A stretch of 64,000 bases of DNA, taken from positions 992,001 through 1,056,000 of the forward strand of contig NZ_CP157743.1 in NCBI RefSeq assembly GCF_030717995.2. Reading direction: 5' to 3'. The translations under genes and the position numbers were made by a program. Of the stretch, positions 44,092 through 52,878 are shown piece after piece. Position 1 is the stretch's first letter; each line of letters starts with the position of its first letter. The DNA comes from Methylomarinum sp. Ch1-1 (lineage in GTDB: Bacteria > Pseudomonadota > Gammaproteobacteria > Methylococcales > Methylomonadaceae). Under the pieces are notes generated by a model that saw nothing but the letters and a program-made list of their open reading frames with translations, made no database searches and was not told the DNA's origin.

Positions 44092-44107
44092 TGGCCCGAA
44101 TACTGCT
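44092..44107 (+). promoter_or_regulatory. Sigma-54 promoter of the nitrate reductase operon
   Basis: TGGCCC-GAATA-CTGCT matches the -24/-12 consensus with one change (A to C at the fifth base) and exact GG-N10-GC spacing. The predicted start is near 44118. Confidence 0.7.
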
Positions 44108-44130
44108 TTAGACTTTAACGAGATACCCAA

Positions 44131-44165
44131 GGTTATCGACACACCCATGTTAGGCAATGGCGCCT
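44131..44165 (+). promoter_or_regulatory. ANTAR-type two-hairpin target in the nitrate reductase leader
   Basis: P1 is GGUU-[AUCGAC]-ACACC with one bulged C (44131-44145), then a 6-base linker, then P2 AGGC-[AAUGGC]-GCCU (44152-44165). Both hexaloops have A1 and G4. The 3' arm of P2 is the 5' arm of the following terminator, so the two are mutually exclusive. Confidence 0.75.
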
Positions 44166-44199
44166 TATCTCCCGAAAGGGGGGTAAGGCGTTTTTTTTT
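44161..44199 (+). terminator. Leader terminator (attenuator) of the nitrate reductase operon
   Basis: CGCCTTA pairs with TAAGGCG, extended by TCTCCC/GGGGGG around a GAAA tetraloop, followed by nine T. It ends 13 bases before the downstream start codon, so it can only be an attenuator for that gene. Confidence 0.9.
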
Positions 44200-44211
44200 G
44201 GATGTAGACTT

Positions 44212-45435
44212 ATGAAAGAAAAACTCGTTGTTATCGGCAATGGCATGGCCGGGATGCGCTGCATCGAAGAATTGCTTGGCATCGCGGCGGACAAATTCAC
44301 GATAACGGTTTTCGGCGCCGAACCTTATGGCAATTACAACCGCGTCCTGTTGACGCCGGTACTGTATGGCGCCAAGCGGATCGATGACATCATGATTCAC
44401 GATTTCGCCTGGTATCAATCACATCGGATAGATTTACAGTGCGGCCCGGACAAAGCGGTGACTGCTATCGATACCGACACGCGTCGAGTCATCACCCGCG
44501 ACGGCAGCCGGACCGATTATGATCGTCTGTTGATCGCCACCGGATCAAGTTCGCATATCCTTCCTATTCCGGGGAGGAATGTCCGGGGGGTGATTGGATT
44601 CCGAGATATTTTCGATGTCGAATACATGATCAATAAGGCGCGCAGTCACAGCAATGCCGTCGTTCTGGGCGGGGGGTTGCTCGGTCTGGAAGCGGCCAAT
44701 GGTTTATTGCAACGCGGCATGCGGGTGACAGTTGTTAATCGGGCCAACCACATACTGAACAAACAATTGGACGAGCATGCCGGGGCCATGTTGCAGGCGG
44801 AATTGGAGGCGAAAGGCGTGCAATTTTGCCTCGGTCTTTCTATCAAATCGATAGTTAATGAGGACGAAAATATCGCCGGCGTCGTCCTCGATGACGGCCG
44901 GGAGCTGCCGGCCGACCTTTTGGTGATGGCAACTGGAATCGTGCCGAATATAGCGCTGGCGAAAGCGGCCGGATTAGATTGTGAACGAGGCATCATCGTC
45001 CGGGATAACATGCAGACCAGTGACGATCGGGTGTATGCGGTCGGCGAATGTGTGCAACATCGGGGAGAACTGTTCGGCTTGGTCGCGCCGGTCTATGAAC
45101 AAGCCAAGGTTTGCGCACAAATTCTCGCCGGGCAGGGTAATGTCGTTTATCGCTCGATCACTCCGGCCACCATGCTAAAAGTGAGCGGTATCAAGCTATT
45201 TTCGATGGGCGATTACCAAGGCGATGAAGAGGCCGATACCTTACAATTGATCGATCACGCACGGCGTCTATATCGCAAGATCGTGCTACGGCAAAACAAA
45301 ATCGTCGGCATGCTGATGTATGGCGATACGAGCGACAGCGCCTGGTATCAACAATTGATGCACGACAAGACGGATATTTCCCAAATGCGGGAAGCATTGA
45401 TTTTCGGCCGAGCGGTACACTCGGAAGCCGCCTGA
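44212..45435 (+). CDS. FAD/NAD(P)-dependent electron-transfer subunit of assimilatory nitrate reductase
   Basis: A 407-residue pyridine-nucleotide-disulfide-oxidoreductase-fold protein, similar to the N-terminal half of NirB. It has LVVIGNGMAGMRCIEELL (FAD), ATGSSSHILPIPG, VVLGGGLLGLEAANGLLQRG (NAD(P)H) and YAVGECVQHRGELFGLVAP. It lacks the BFD-type [2Fe-2S] domain, which is instead fused to NasA downstream. It probably passes electrons from NAD(P)H to NasA, like Klebsiella NasC; naming (nasB or nasC) differs between organisms. It lies 19 bases upstream of nasA. Confidence 0.88.
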   Translation: MKEKLVVIGNGMAGMRCIEELLGIAADKFTITVFGAEPYGNYNRVLLTPVLYGAKRIDDIMIHDFAWYQSHRIDLQCGPDKAVTAIDTDTRRVITRDGSRTDYDRLLIATGSSSHILPIPGRNVRGVIGFRDIFDVEYMINKARSHSNAVVLGGGLLGLEAANGLLQRGMRVTVVNRANHILNKQLDEHAGAMLQAELEAKGVQFCLGLSIKSIVNEDENIAGVVLDDGRELPADLLVMATGIVPNIALAKAAGLDCERGIIVRDNMQTSDDRVYAVGECVQHRGELFGLVAPVYEQAKVCAQILAGQGNVVYRSITPATMLKVSGIKLFSMGDYQGDEEADTLQLIDHARRLYRKIVLRQNKIVGMLMYGDTSDSAWYQQLMHDKTDISQMREALIFGRAVHSEAA

Positions 45436-45454
45436 AACAACTGGTTATGACGAA

Positions 45455-48127
45455 ATGAGCGAACACATCATTAAAACTACCTGTCCCTATTGCGGCGTCG
45501 GTTGCGGTGTAGAAGCGGTGATCGAAGATGCAAAGGCGCACAAGATCAAGATACAAGGCGACAAACAACACCCGGCCAACTATGGCCGTTTGTGCTCCAA
45601 GGGATCGGCTTTGGCCGATACCGTCAGTCGGGAAGGACGCTTGCTCTATCCGGAAATAAAAGGACGGCGCTGCGGTTGGGAACAAGCGCTGACGCACGTC
45701 GCGTCAGGATTCAACGATATTATTGCAAAGCACGGACGGAATGCCGTGGCTTTTTACGTGTCCGGTCAACTGTTGACGGAAGACTATTATGTCGCCAACA
45801 AGCTGATGAAAGGTTTTATCGGTTCAGCCAATATCGATACCAATTCCCGCCTGTGCATGTCCTCCGCGGTCGTCGGTTATAAGCGCGCCTTCGGTTCGGA
45901 TACCGTGCCGGGCAATTACCAGGATCTGGAACTGGCCGATTTATTGGTTTTGGTCGGATCCAACCTCGCCTGGTGTCATCCGGTCGCATTTCAGCGCATT
46001 CGCAAGGCCAAGGAAAATAATCCTAAATTGAAGATCGTTGTCATCGATCCGCGGGATACGGACAGTTGCGACCTGGCCGATTTGCACTTGCCGTTAAGGC
46101 CGGGCTCCGATGTCTCCTTATTTAACGGTTTGCTTTGCTATCTAGCCGAAAATAACAAGCTGGACATGGATTTTATCGAACAGCATACCGACGGATTTTC
46201 CGATACCTTGCTTTCCGCGCAGAGCGAAGCCGGTAATGTGAGGCATGTCGCCGAACACTGCGATCTGCCGGAGCCGGATTTACGCCAGTTTTATAGCTGG
46301 TTCGCCCAATGTGACAAGACGGTGAGTTTGTATTCCCAGGGGGTCAATCAATCCAGTGCCGGTTCCGATAAATGCAATGCCATTATCAATTGTCATCTGG
46401 CTACCGGGCGTATCGGTAAACCCGGTGCGGCGCCTTTTTCATTGACCGGCCAACCCAACGCCATGGGCGGACGCGAGGTCGGAGGATTGGCTAATACGCT
46501 GGCCGCGCATATGGAGCTGGATAATCCCGAACATGTGCGACGTCTGAGACGATTCTGGAACAGCGAGCAGGTGGCCGACCAGCCTGGCCTTAAAGCAGTT
46601 GAGCTGTTCGATGCGGTGGCGTCCGGTAACGTGAAGGCGATCTGGATCATGGCGACCAATCCTGTCGTCAGCCTGCCCAATGCCGATTTCGTCAAACAGG
46701 CCTTGCAACGCTGTGATCTGGTGGTGGTGTCGGACTGCATCGCCTCCACCGATACCACGGCCTGGGCCGATGTGAAGCTGCCGGCCGCCGGCTGGAGCGA
46801 AAAGGACGGCACCGTGACCAATTGCGAACGGCGGATCTCGAGACAACGGGCCCTTTTTCCTTCGAGTGGCGAAGCGCGGCCGGATTGGCGGATTATTTGC
46901 GAGGTCGCCAAACACATGGGCTTTGACGAGGGTTTCAATTTCAATTCCGCTGCGGAGATCTTTCAGGAGCATGCCGCGTTATCGGCGTTTGAGAATGATG
47001 AAAGCCATGGCATACGGGATTTCAACCTGGCCGGCCTGTGTGGCTTGTCCGAGCGAGACTACGCTCGATTGCAACCGGTGCAGTGGCCAGTCACGGATAG
47101 GTCGGGCCATGGTGTAGCCCGGCTGTTTTCAGACGGCCGTTTTTTTACGCCTAATGCTAGGGCCAATTTTATTCCCGTGAATTGGCGGGCGCCTGTCAAT
47201 GCGCCGACAGCAGCTTATCCATTTATTTTGAATACCGGGCGCATTCGGGATCAATGGCATACGATGACCCGAACCGGACTATCGGCCCGCTTGAGCAGTC
47301 ATAAACCGGAACCGTTCGTTGAAATACATCCCAAGGACGCCGATCGGGCTGATGTCGTCGATGGGGGGTTGGCTTTGCTTGAAAGCCGCTGGGGCAGTAT
47401 GCTGGGTCGAGTGCATGTGACATCCAAACAAAAAATGGGGTGTTTGTTCGCGCCGATGCATTGGACCGAGCAGTTAAGCCGTTGCGGGCGAGTCGGGGCA
47501 ACGGTCAATCCAGTGGTTGATCCTTATTCCGGACAACCCGAAAGCAAGCATACGCCGGTGCGGGTGTCACCTTATATTGTCCGCCATTATCTGTTTGTCA
47601 TCAGCCGACAGGCATTGACGCTGCCGCGGTTCGACTATTGCGTCAAGGTAAGAGGGGAGCGATATTGGCTTTATCATCTGGCTACGAAGACGGCTCATGA
47701 CGATATCGCCGCGTGGGCGAGGACCTTGTTGCCTGCTAACACTCCAGGGCGTGATCCGGAATGGATAGAATATCGAGATACCTCCGCCGGTGTTTACCGG
47801 GCGGCACAATTAGGCGACGAGCAATTACAAAGCTGTGTATTCGTTTCCAGCCATTGGCAACTGCCCGATAGCGGCTGGTTGCAGTCATTGTTTTCGCAGG
47901 GCAGGCTGAGTCAGGCGGAACGGTTGAGTCTGCTCAGCGCCAAACCTCCCAAAGGTCAGGCGGATGTAGGTCGTACGGTTTGCGCCTGTTTCAATATCGG
48001 CGAACAAACGCTAATCGACACGATAGAGAAAAAAAAGCTAACTGACGTTGACGCGATCGGTCGTTGTTTGGGCGCGGGAACCGGGTGCGGTTCCTGCCTC
48101 CCGGAATTGAAGGCGTTGTTGGGGTGA
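45455..48127 (+). CDS. nasA: Assimilatory nitrate reductase catalytic subunit
   Basis: A molybdopterin-guanine-dinucleotide enzyme reducing nitrate to nitrite in the cytoplasm; 890 residues. The N-terminal [4Fe-4S] cysteines are Cys10, Cys13, Cys17 and Cys47 (CPYCGVGC... GRLCSKG). A Mo-ligand region NSRLCMSSAVVGYKRAFG and MGD-binding segments follow (VVIDPRDTDSCDLADLHLPLRPGSD; SLTGQPNAMGGREVGGLANTL). The C-terminus adds a BFD-like [2Fe-2S] domain (CACFNIGEQTLIDTI... GTGCGSCLPELKALL) that can take electrons from the reductase subunit. No Tat signal is present, as expected for a cytoplasmic enzyme. Confidence 0.95.
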   Translation: MSEHIIKTTCPYCGVGCGVEAVIEDAKAHKIKIQGDKQHPANYGRLCSKGSALADTVSREGRLLYPEIKGRRCGWEQALTHVASGFNDIIAKHGRNAVAFYVSGQLLTEDYYVANKLMKGFIGSANIDTNSRLCMSSAVVGYKRAFGSDTVPGNYQDLELADLLVLVGSNLAWCHPVAFQRIRKAKENNPKLKIVVIDPRDTDSCDLADLHLPLRPGSDVSLFNGLLCYLAENNKLDMDFIEQHTDGFSDTLLSAQSEAGNVRHVAEHCDLPEPDLRQFYSWFAQCDKTVSLYSQGVNQSSAGSDKCNAIINCHLATGRIGKPGAAPFSLTGQPNAMGGREVGGLANTLAAHMELDNPEHVRRLRRFWNSEQVADQPGLKAVELFDAVASGNVKAIWIMATNPVVSLPNADFVKQALQRCDLVVVSDCIASTDTTAWADVKLPAAGWSEKDGTVTNCERRISRQRALFPSSGEARPDWRIICEVAKHMGFDEGFNFNSAAEIFQEHAALSAFENDESHGIRDFNLAGLCGLSERDYARLQPVQWPVTDRSGHGVARLFSDGRFFTPNARANFIPVNWRAPVNAPTAAYPFILNTGRIRDQWHTMTRTGLSARLSSHKPEPFVEIHPKDADRADVVDGGLALLESRWGSMLGRVHVTSKQKMGCLFAPMHWTEQLSRCGRVGATVNPVVDPYSGQPESKHTPVRVSPYIVRHYLFVISRQALTLPRFDYCVKVRGERYWLYHLATKTAHDDIAAWARTLLPANTPGRDPEWIEYRDTSAGVYRAAQLGDEQLQSCVFVSSHWQLPDSGWLQSLFSQGRLSQAERLSLLSAKPPKGQADVGRTVCACFNIGEQTLIDTIEKKKLTDVDAIGRCLGAGTGCGSCLPELKALLG

Positions 48128-48172
48128 TTTAGGTTAGGATTTGGCGTAATTACTCAGCGTATTTTTATCAGA

Positions 48173-48274
48173 GGGAGTAGGCTATTGATTTATCGGGCTG
48201 TCTGCAACAGGACGTTGCAGTCAGAGCTTACATGGAAGTATTCACGCGTCCCGAGAAATCAATGGTCTACTCCC
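48173..48274. repeat. Long imperfect palindrome with inner hairpin
   Basis: A 25-base arm (GGGAGTAGGCTATTGATTT..., 48173-48197) is repeated in inverse at 48250-48274 with a few mismatches. The loop contains a second perfect hairpin TGCAAC-AGGAC-GTTGCA (48203-48219). It begins 45 bases after nasA and could be a termination/stability structure or a small non-coding mobile element; there is no T-run. Confidence 0.7.
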
Positions 48275-48343
48275 TAAACCCTGAAAGATACTGAATAGTT
48301 ACGATTTGGCTTACACTAACTTTCCGAAATAGAACCGTTCGGT

Positions 48344-48393
48344 TAGCAATTCAGTTTGAGCATTTTTGAACGCCAAACTGATGGGAATTGCTG
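48344..48393 (+). mobile_element. Minimal MITE copy H, termini only
   Basis: Just 50 bases: the left terminus (TAGCAATTCAGTTTGAGC) joined to the right terminus (AACGCCAAACTGATGGGAATTGCTG, given here as its two parts AACGCCAAACTG and ATGGGAATTGCTG). The whole interior is deleted. The flanks CCGTTCGGT (48335-48343) and CCATTCGGT (48394-48402) match at 8 of 9 bases, the size of the family's target duplication. Confidence 0.82.
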
Positions 48394-48552
48394 CCATTCG
48401 GTTATTCGCTTGACAGATGAAGCCGTTGCCCTGGTTTAGGTGCTGGCTTATGTGACAGGCCGTCATAATCACCGCAACATGGCGCGATTACCCAACCTCT
48501 GCGTAGGATGCTGAACAGCGTGAAGCGCATCAAAAACCGGTGCGCTCCCAAT

Positions 48553-49075
48553 GTAGGGCGGCTTCGCGTAGGGTGGCTTCGCGAAGCAAGCCACCACAAC
48601 CCGCACCGGGGGCCAAATTTGGCATTGTGTGTATCAAAGGCGGATTGCCTGGCGGCGAATCCACCCTACGGTGGTCACCCGACGGTTGCGATATAACGCG
48701 TAGGGCGGCTTCGCGAAGCAAGCCGCCAAAACCCGCGCCGGGGCAAAATTGACCGTTGTCCGTATCAAAGGCGGATTGCCTGGCGGCGAATCTGCCCTAC
48801 GGTGGGGCCATCCGACGGTTGCGATATAACGCGTAGGGCGGCTTCGCGAAGCAAGCCGCCAAAACTCGCGCCGGGGCCAAAATTGACCGTTGTCCGTATC
48901 AAAGGCGGATTGCCTGGCGGCGAATCTACCCTACGGTGGGGCCATCCGACGGTTGCGATATAACGCGTAGGGTGGCTTCGCGAAGCAAGCCGCCACAACC
49001 CGCACCGGGGGCCAAATTTGGCATTGTGTGTATCAAAGGCGGATTGCCTGGCGGCGAATCCACCCACATCCGTGA
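48553..49075. repeat. Four GC-rich units in tandem, about 130-135 bp each
   Basis: Units share GTAGGG(C/T)GGCTTCGCGAAG, then a GCCGCCA arm that folds back on it, a CGCGCCGGGGCCAAA-type stretch, and AAAGGCGGATTGCCTGGCGG. The last motif is at about 48638, 48767, 48900 and 49035. Related single copies occur at 62.4-62.5 kb. Several small ORFs arise in these units on both strands but are repeat artefacts. With copy H and the palindrome at 48173, these fill most of the 1.2-kb gap between nasA and the DUF4010 gene; 49080-49373 shows only a short further repeat fragment. Confidence 0.85.
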
Positions 49076-49373
49076 GGCGCACCACGCGCAGTGGATCCGC
49101 TCGCAGGGCAATTACCGCAACATGGCGCGATTGACTTGGTTGGGGCGAAACCCTACCTAATGAGTCGTCAATGACAACAGCTCGGATCATCAAGAAGCCT
49201 GGCTGATTTATATTGGAGTTCCGCTATACAGGGTAAAAATGAAAATCGCTTAGTTTTTGACCATTAATCGCCCCGACACGATTTGAGTTTGCAGGTCAAT
49301 CCTGGCCAAAGAGGTCGGAATGTCTGTAAGATTGATGTTAACCATAGCCTTACTTCAACTACATGATTAACGC

Positions 49374-50636
49374 ATGAGCGATACGCAGCAAACTTTTTAC
49401 TATTTGAGCGTGGCCTTGGCTATAGGCCTGCTGATCGGTCTCGAGCGTGGCTGGAAGGAACGCAAAGCCGAGGAGGGCGCGCGCGTTGCCGGTGTGCGTA
49501 CTTACGGTCTAACCGGTTTGCTAGGGGGAGGCTCAGCCCTGCTTGCCGAACGGTTTGGTCCGCTGACCATGGGGTTAGCATTCGTCGGGCTTGCGCTGAT
49601 GTTTACCGCGGCTTACGTCGTGAATCTGCATCGAGGCAACGATGTCGGCATTACCAGCTTAGTCGCGGGGCTTTTAACTTTTATCTTAGGCGCTTTGGCA
49701 GCCATCGGCGAGGTTGCCATCGCTGCCGCTTCCGCCGTGGTGACCACACTGCTGCTGAGCTACAAGCCGTTGTTGCATCGGTGGGTGAGCGCCCTTGAAG
49801 CCAGTGAACTGCGCGCCGGCATCAAGCTCTTGTTGATCTCGGTGGTTTTGTTGCCGATTCTTCCGAATCAGGGCTATGGCCCTTGGAATGCCTTGAATCC
49901 TTATGCGATCTGGTGGATGGTGGTGTTGATTGCGGCCATTTCTTTCGTCGGCTATTTCGCGATCAAGATCGGCGGGGCTCGTCGGGGCGCTGTATTTACC
50001 GGCTTGTTTAGCGGCTTGGCATCGTCCACGGCGCTGACGCTGCATTTTTCAAGGATATCGCGTCGTGATGCGGCGCTGGCGCCGATCTTGGCGATGGGCA
50101 TTCTGCTCGCCTGCGGGACTATGTTTCCGCGCATGGTGTTAGTCGCAAGCCTGCTCAATCCTCATTTATTCAGATTGCTGGTAGTGCCGGCGTTGGTGAT
50201 GGCGCTGCTGAGCTATTTACCCGTACTGTTTTATTGGCGCGCATCGTCGCATAAGAAAACCGACGCGGTGGCGCCGATTAAAAATCCTTTGGAACTGAAG
50301 ACAGCGCTGAGTTTTGGCTTGTTGTTGATGTTAGTGATGCTGCTTGGTAAAGCATTGCAGAGCTGGTTCGGAGAAGCCGGGGTCTTGGCGCTGGCAGCCG
50401 CATCCGGTGTCGCGGATGTGGATGCGATAACGCTTTCGCTTGCGCGTATGAGTCAGCACGATCTGACATTGCGCATTGCGGTAAGCGGAATCGTGATCGC
50501 CGCGGCCATCAATAATCTGATCAAGGGCGGCATGGCGACCTTCATCGGAGGACGCCCTATGGGCCTGCGCGTCGGCTTGCCGCTGTTGGGCAGCGCCATC
50601 AGTGGATTGGCATCGGTCTGGCTATGGGTTTTGTGA
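49374..50636 (+). CDS. MgtC/SapB and DUF4010 domain membrane protein
   Basis: A 420-residue polytopic membrane protein. The N-terminal MgtC/SapB-like part has ALAIGLLIGLERGWKERKAEEGARVAGVRTYGLTGLLGG (about residues 14-52). The C-terminal DUF4010 part has FTGLFSGLASSTALTLHFSR, VADVDAITLSLARMS and INNLIKGGMATFIGG. About eleven hydrophobic helices are visible. The function is unknown; a transport role is often assumed. It appears to be transcribed alone from a repeat-filled upstream region. Confidence 0.85.
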   Translation: MSDTQQTFYYLSVALAIGLLIGLERGWKERKAEEGARVAGVRTYGLTGLLGGGSALLAERFGPLTMGLAFVGLALMFTAAYVVNLHRGNDVGITSLVAGLLTFILGALAAIGEVAIAAASAVVTTLLLSYKPLLHRWVSALEASELRAGIKLLLISVVLLPILPNQGYGPWNALNPYAIWWMVVLIAAISFVGYFAIKIGGARRGAVFTGLFSGLASSTALTLHFSRISRRDAALAPILAMGILLACGTMFPRMVLVASLLNPHLFRLLVVPALVMALLSYLPVLFYWRASSHKKTDAVAPIKNPLELKTALSFGLLLMLVMLLGKALQSWFGEAGVLALAAASGVADVDAITLSLARMSQHDLTLRIAVSGIVIAAAINNLIKGGMATFIGGRPMGLRVGLPLLGSAISGLASVWLWVL

Positions 50637-50690
50637 ATGTGATTGCCTGGGGTTGCTATCCAAATTGATATTTGCTGTATGGATAAACGC

Positions 50691-51923
50691 TTATTGTCCC
50701 AGCACCTTGGCGACGGCGTCTTCCCAGAAGTCCAGCGGTTTGGTGATCGGCGCCGAACAACTGTCGTAGCCTTGGTATTCGACGCCTTTGAAAACATCGT
50801 CGCGCAGCCAGCGATAGGCGACCGGAGAGCTTTGTTTTAGCCGTTCCGGTATCAACACATATTGGGCGACCAGTTCGGCCAGTTTTTCCTGTATCCTGCC
50901 GTTATAGCGGCCTTCATTGACTTCCCAGAGGTATTCGAAGGCTTCAAACCACTTGGAAGGCCACAACGCCAGTTTGGCGTCGAGAATACGTTTCGACGTG
51001 GCGTTGTCGGTGGACATTTTTCGATACCAGTAAAAAAAATACAGGTCATCGCTGCCGTTCCAGAAGTGGAAGTTATCAATCGTATGAGCGATTTCATGGA
51101 TCAGTATCGGCAGCCTGAAGTCGACCAGATATTTCAGGTCGATGTCGCGATACATCTTTCCGTCTTTGGCTTTGTCGAAACCTCGGATGGTGAAGATGAT
51201 CAGGTTCTGGCCGTTATAAACCTGCGCCACCGTCTGGCTTCTGAAGCCGGTGCCGGGTACGATCGTTAACGGATGGGTGTGGTCGGTCCAGATGCTGGTT
51301 TCGTAATCTTCGGGGGAGGCTTCCAGGATCAGCGACTGCAGGTGAGCCGGCGCTTTGGCGATGGCTTTTTCCAGTTTGTTGATTGGTTTGGCCCGGGTGA
51401 TCGTTTTACGTAAAAACGGTGGAATCTTACGAATGCCCTTCTCGAAAACGCGCAGATGATCATCTTTAAACCGAGGGATCAGGTAATCGTCGCTATGTTT
51501 GATGATGGTTTTGGTGTCATAAAACAGCGCCAGGACCCTAAGCGCGGACTCTTCACTGTCCCAGTATTTTTCCAACACGCATAAGTCAGGCGATGGGGTG
51601 TCGGCGCAATCTTCACGAAATTCCAGTAAATCTTGTAGATGCAACGGATGAATATGGTCGGTCAGCACGGCAACCGAATGTTGACGTAGGTCAGCGGCAT
51701 TTTTTTCATAGTAGGCGATGATCGCGCGCAATTCGGCCGGCGATTTAAATTGTTTTTCGCTGGTTGTACAGATCAGCTGGTTGTCTTGGGAGAGGGTGAA
51801 AAAGCGGTTCTGAAACAACGGCGGTGCGTTGTCGGGATGGTGGGCAAAGGCGCAGAAAACGGGCGCGATGGTTAACAAAAGCAGTCGCCAGAAAGTTCTG
51901 CGCGGGGAGCGTCTGCTATTCAT
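50691..51923 (-). CDS. Secreted protein with HExxH-type zinc-protease motif, unidentified
   Basis: A 410-residue protein with an N-terminal signal sequence (FWRLLLLTIAPVFCAFA) and a soluble body. At about residues 275-282 it has HEIAHTID within LPILIHEIAHTIDNFHFW, a match to the zincin HExxH motif. I do not recognise the family. Other features are CVLEKYWDSEESALRVLALFYD and a C-terminal WEVNEGRYNGRIQEKLAELVAQYV with a possible third ligand. It lies 14 bases downstream of bamD on the same strand, so the two may share a transcript. Protease activity is an inference from the motif only. Confidence 0.7.
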   Translation of the reverse strand: MNSRRSPRRTFWRLLLLTIAPVFCAFAHHPDNAPPLFQNRFFTLSQDNQLICTTSEKQFKSPAELRAIIAYYEKNAADLRQHSVAVLTDHIHPLHLQDLLEFREDCADTPSPDLCVLEKYWDSEESALRVLALFYDTKTIIKHSDDYLIPRFKDDHLRVFEKGIRKIPPFLRKTITRAKPINKLEKAIAKAPAHLQSLILEASPEDYETSIWTDHTHPLTIVPGTGFRSQTVAQVYNGQNLIIFTIRGFDKAKDGKMYRDIDLKYLVDFRLPILIHEIAHTIDNFHFWNGSDDLYFFYWYRKMSTDNATSKRILDAKLALWPSKWFEAFEYLWEVNEGRYNGRIQEKLAELVAQYVLIPERLKQSSPVAYRWLRDDVFKGVEYQGYDSCSAPITKPLDFWEDAVAKVLGQ

Positions 51924-51937
51924 CGCGGGATTGCCCT

Positions 51938-52780
51938 TTATTCATCGAAGCCAATGCTGTCCCAGAGGGATTCGACGAAGGTTTTTTCAGCTTCATCCTT
52001 TCTGATCGGCGGACCGTCAGGATAGTTTAGCTGGTAAACCCGTTTGGCATCGGCCTCTAGATCGCTCAGGTTGAGTTTGCCGTAGGCCTGCTGCATGATT
52101 TCCAAGGCGTAAGGGACGGCCGGCGTGCGCTGATATTCCTGCACGACATGGCTGGCGCGATTGGCGGCAGCGACGTAGGCGCGCCGCTTCAAATAAAAAC
52201 GGGCGACATGGACTTCATACATGGCCAGGTTGTTTTTGAGCGCGATCATGCGTTGTTTGGCGTCCGGCACGTATTTGCTGTCGGGGAAACGCCGAATCAG
52301 CTCGGCGAAATTATCATAAGCATCGCGGGCGTTGCCAGGGTCTCGTTGACTGGCGTCGGTGGGCAGAAATCGATCGATAAACCCGATACCGCGGTTATAA
52401 TTGACCAGACCTTTCAGGTAGTAGGCGTAATCGACGCTGGGATTTCTGGGATGAATCTTGATGAAGCGGTCGGCTGCTGCGATGGCGGCTTCCGGATCGT
52501 CGTTCTTATAATAAGCATAGGCGACATCGAGTTGGGTCTGGGCCGCATAGTCGCCGAAGGGATAACGCGCTTCCAGGGTTTCATACAGCTTGATCGCTTT
52601 CTGATAATTGCCGGCTTTCATCGCGTCCCTGGCTTTGTCATGGAATTGTTTCGCATCCCAGCCGTTATATTCGGCGTCCGAACCGGAGTCGGCCGATTGC
52701 AGGTTCTTTAATGTCTCGCAGCCCGCCAGCGGCGCCAACAGGGCAAAAAGAAATAAAAATTTTATTAAAAGTAATCGCAT
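51938..52780 (-). CDS. bamD: Outer-membrane protein assembly factor BamD
   Basis: An essential lipoprotein of the BAM complex that inserts beta-barrels into the outer membrane; 280 residues. The signal peptide ends in the lipobox LLAPLAGC (Cys21). It is followed by about five TPR-like repeats: DAMKAGNYQKAIKLYETLEARYPFGDYAAQTQLDVAYAYYKNDDPEAAIAAADRFIKIHP, then SVDYAYYLKGLVNY and FPDSKYVPDAKQRMIALKNNLAMYEVHVARFYLKRRAYVAAANR. The frame is open 23 codons further upstream, but the ATG at 52780 gives the lipoprotein N-terminus. It is divergent from rluD, a conserved arrangement. Confidence 0.95.
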   Translation of the reverse strand: MRLLLIKFLFLFALLAPLAGCETLKNLQSADSGSDAEYNGWDAKQFHDKARDAMKAGNYQKAIKLYETLEARYPFGDYAAQTQLDVAYAYYKNDDPEAAIAAADRFIKIHPRNPSVDYAYYLKGLVNYNRGIGFIDRFLPTDASQRDPGNARDAYDNFAELIRRFPDSKYVPDAKQRMIALKNNLAMYEVHVARFYLKRRAYVAAANRASHVVQEYQRTPAVPYALEIMQQAYGKLNLSDLEADAKRVYQLNYPDGPPIRKDEAEKTFVESLWDSIGFDE

Positions 52781-52878
52781 ATTGTTGACGACACGTTGTA
52801 CTATAACGGGTTTTTTTGTGTTTTCAGAACGCTGAGGCGTTTTTCCCATTCGCGAGTATAACTTAAAATCAGTTGAAT

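Noticed and set aside
48530-49193. Several small frames sharing SRSKPP and PPGNPPLI peptides
   Set aside because: They come from the GC-rich tandem repeat units in several frames and on both strands.
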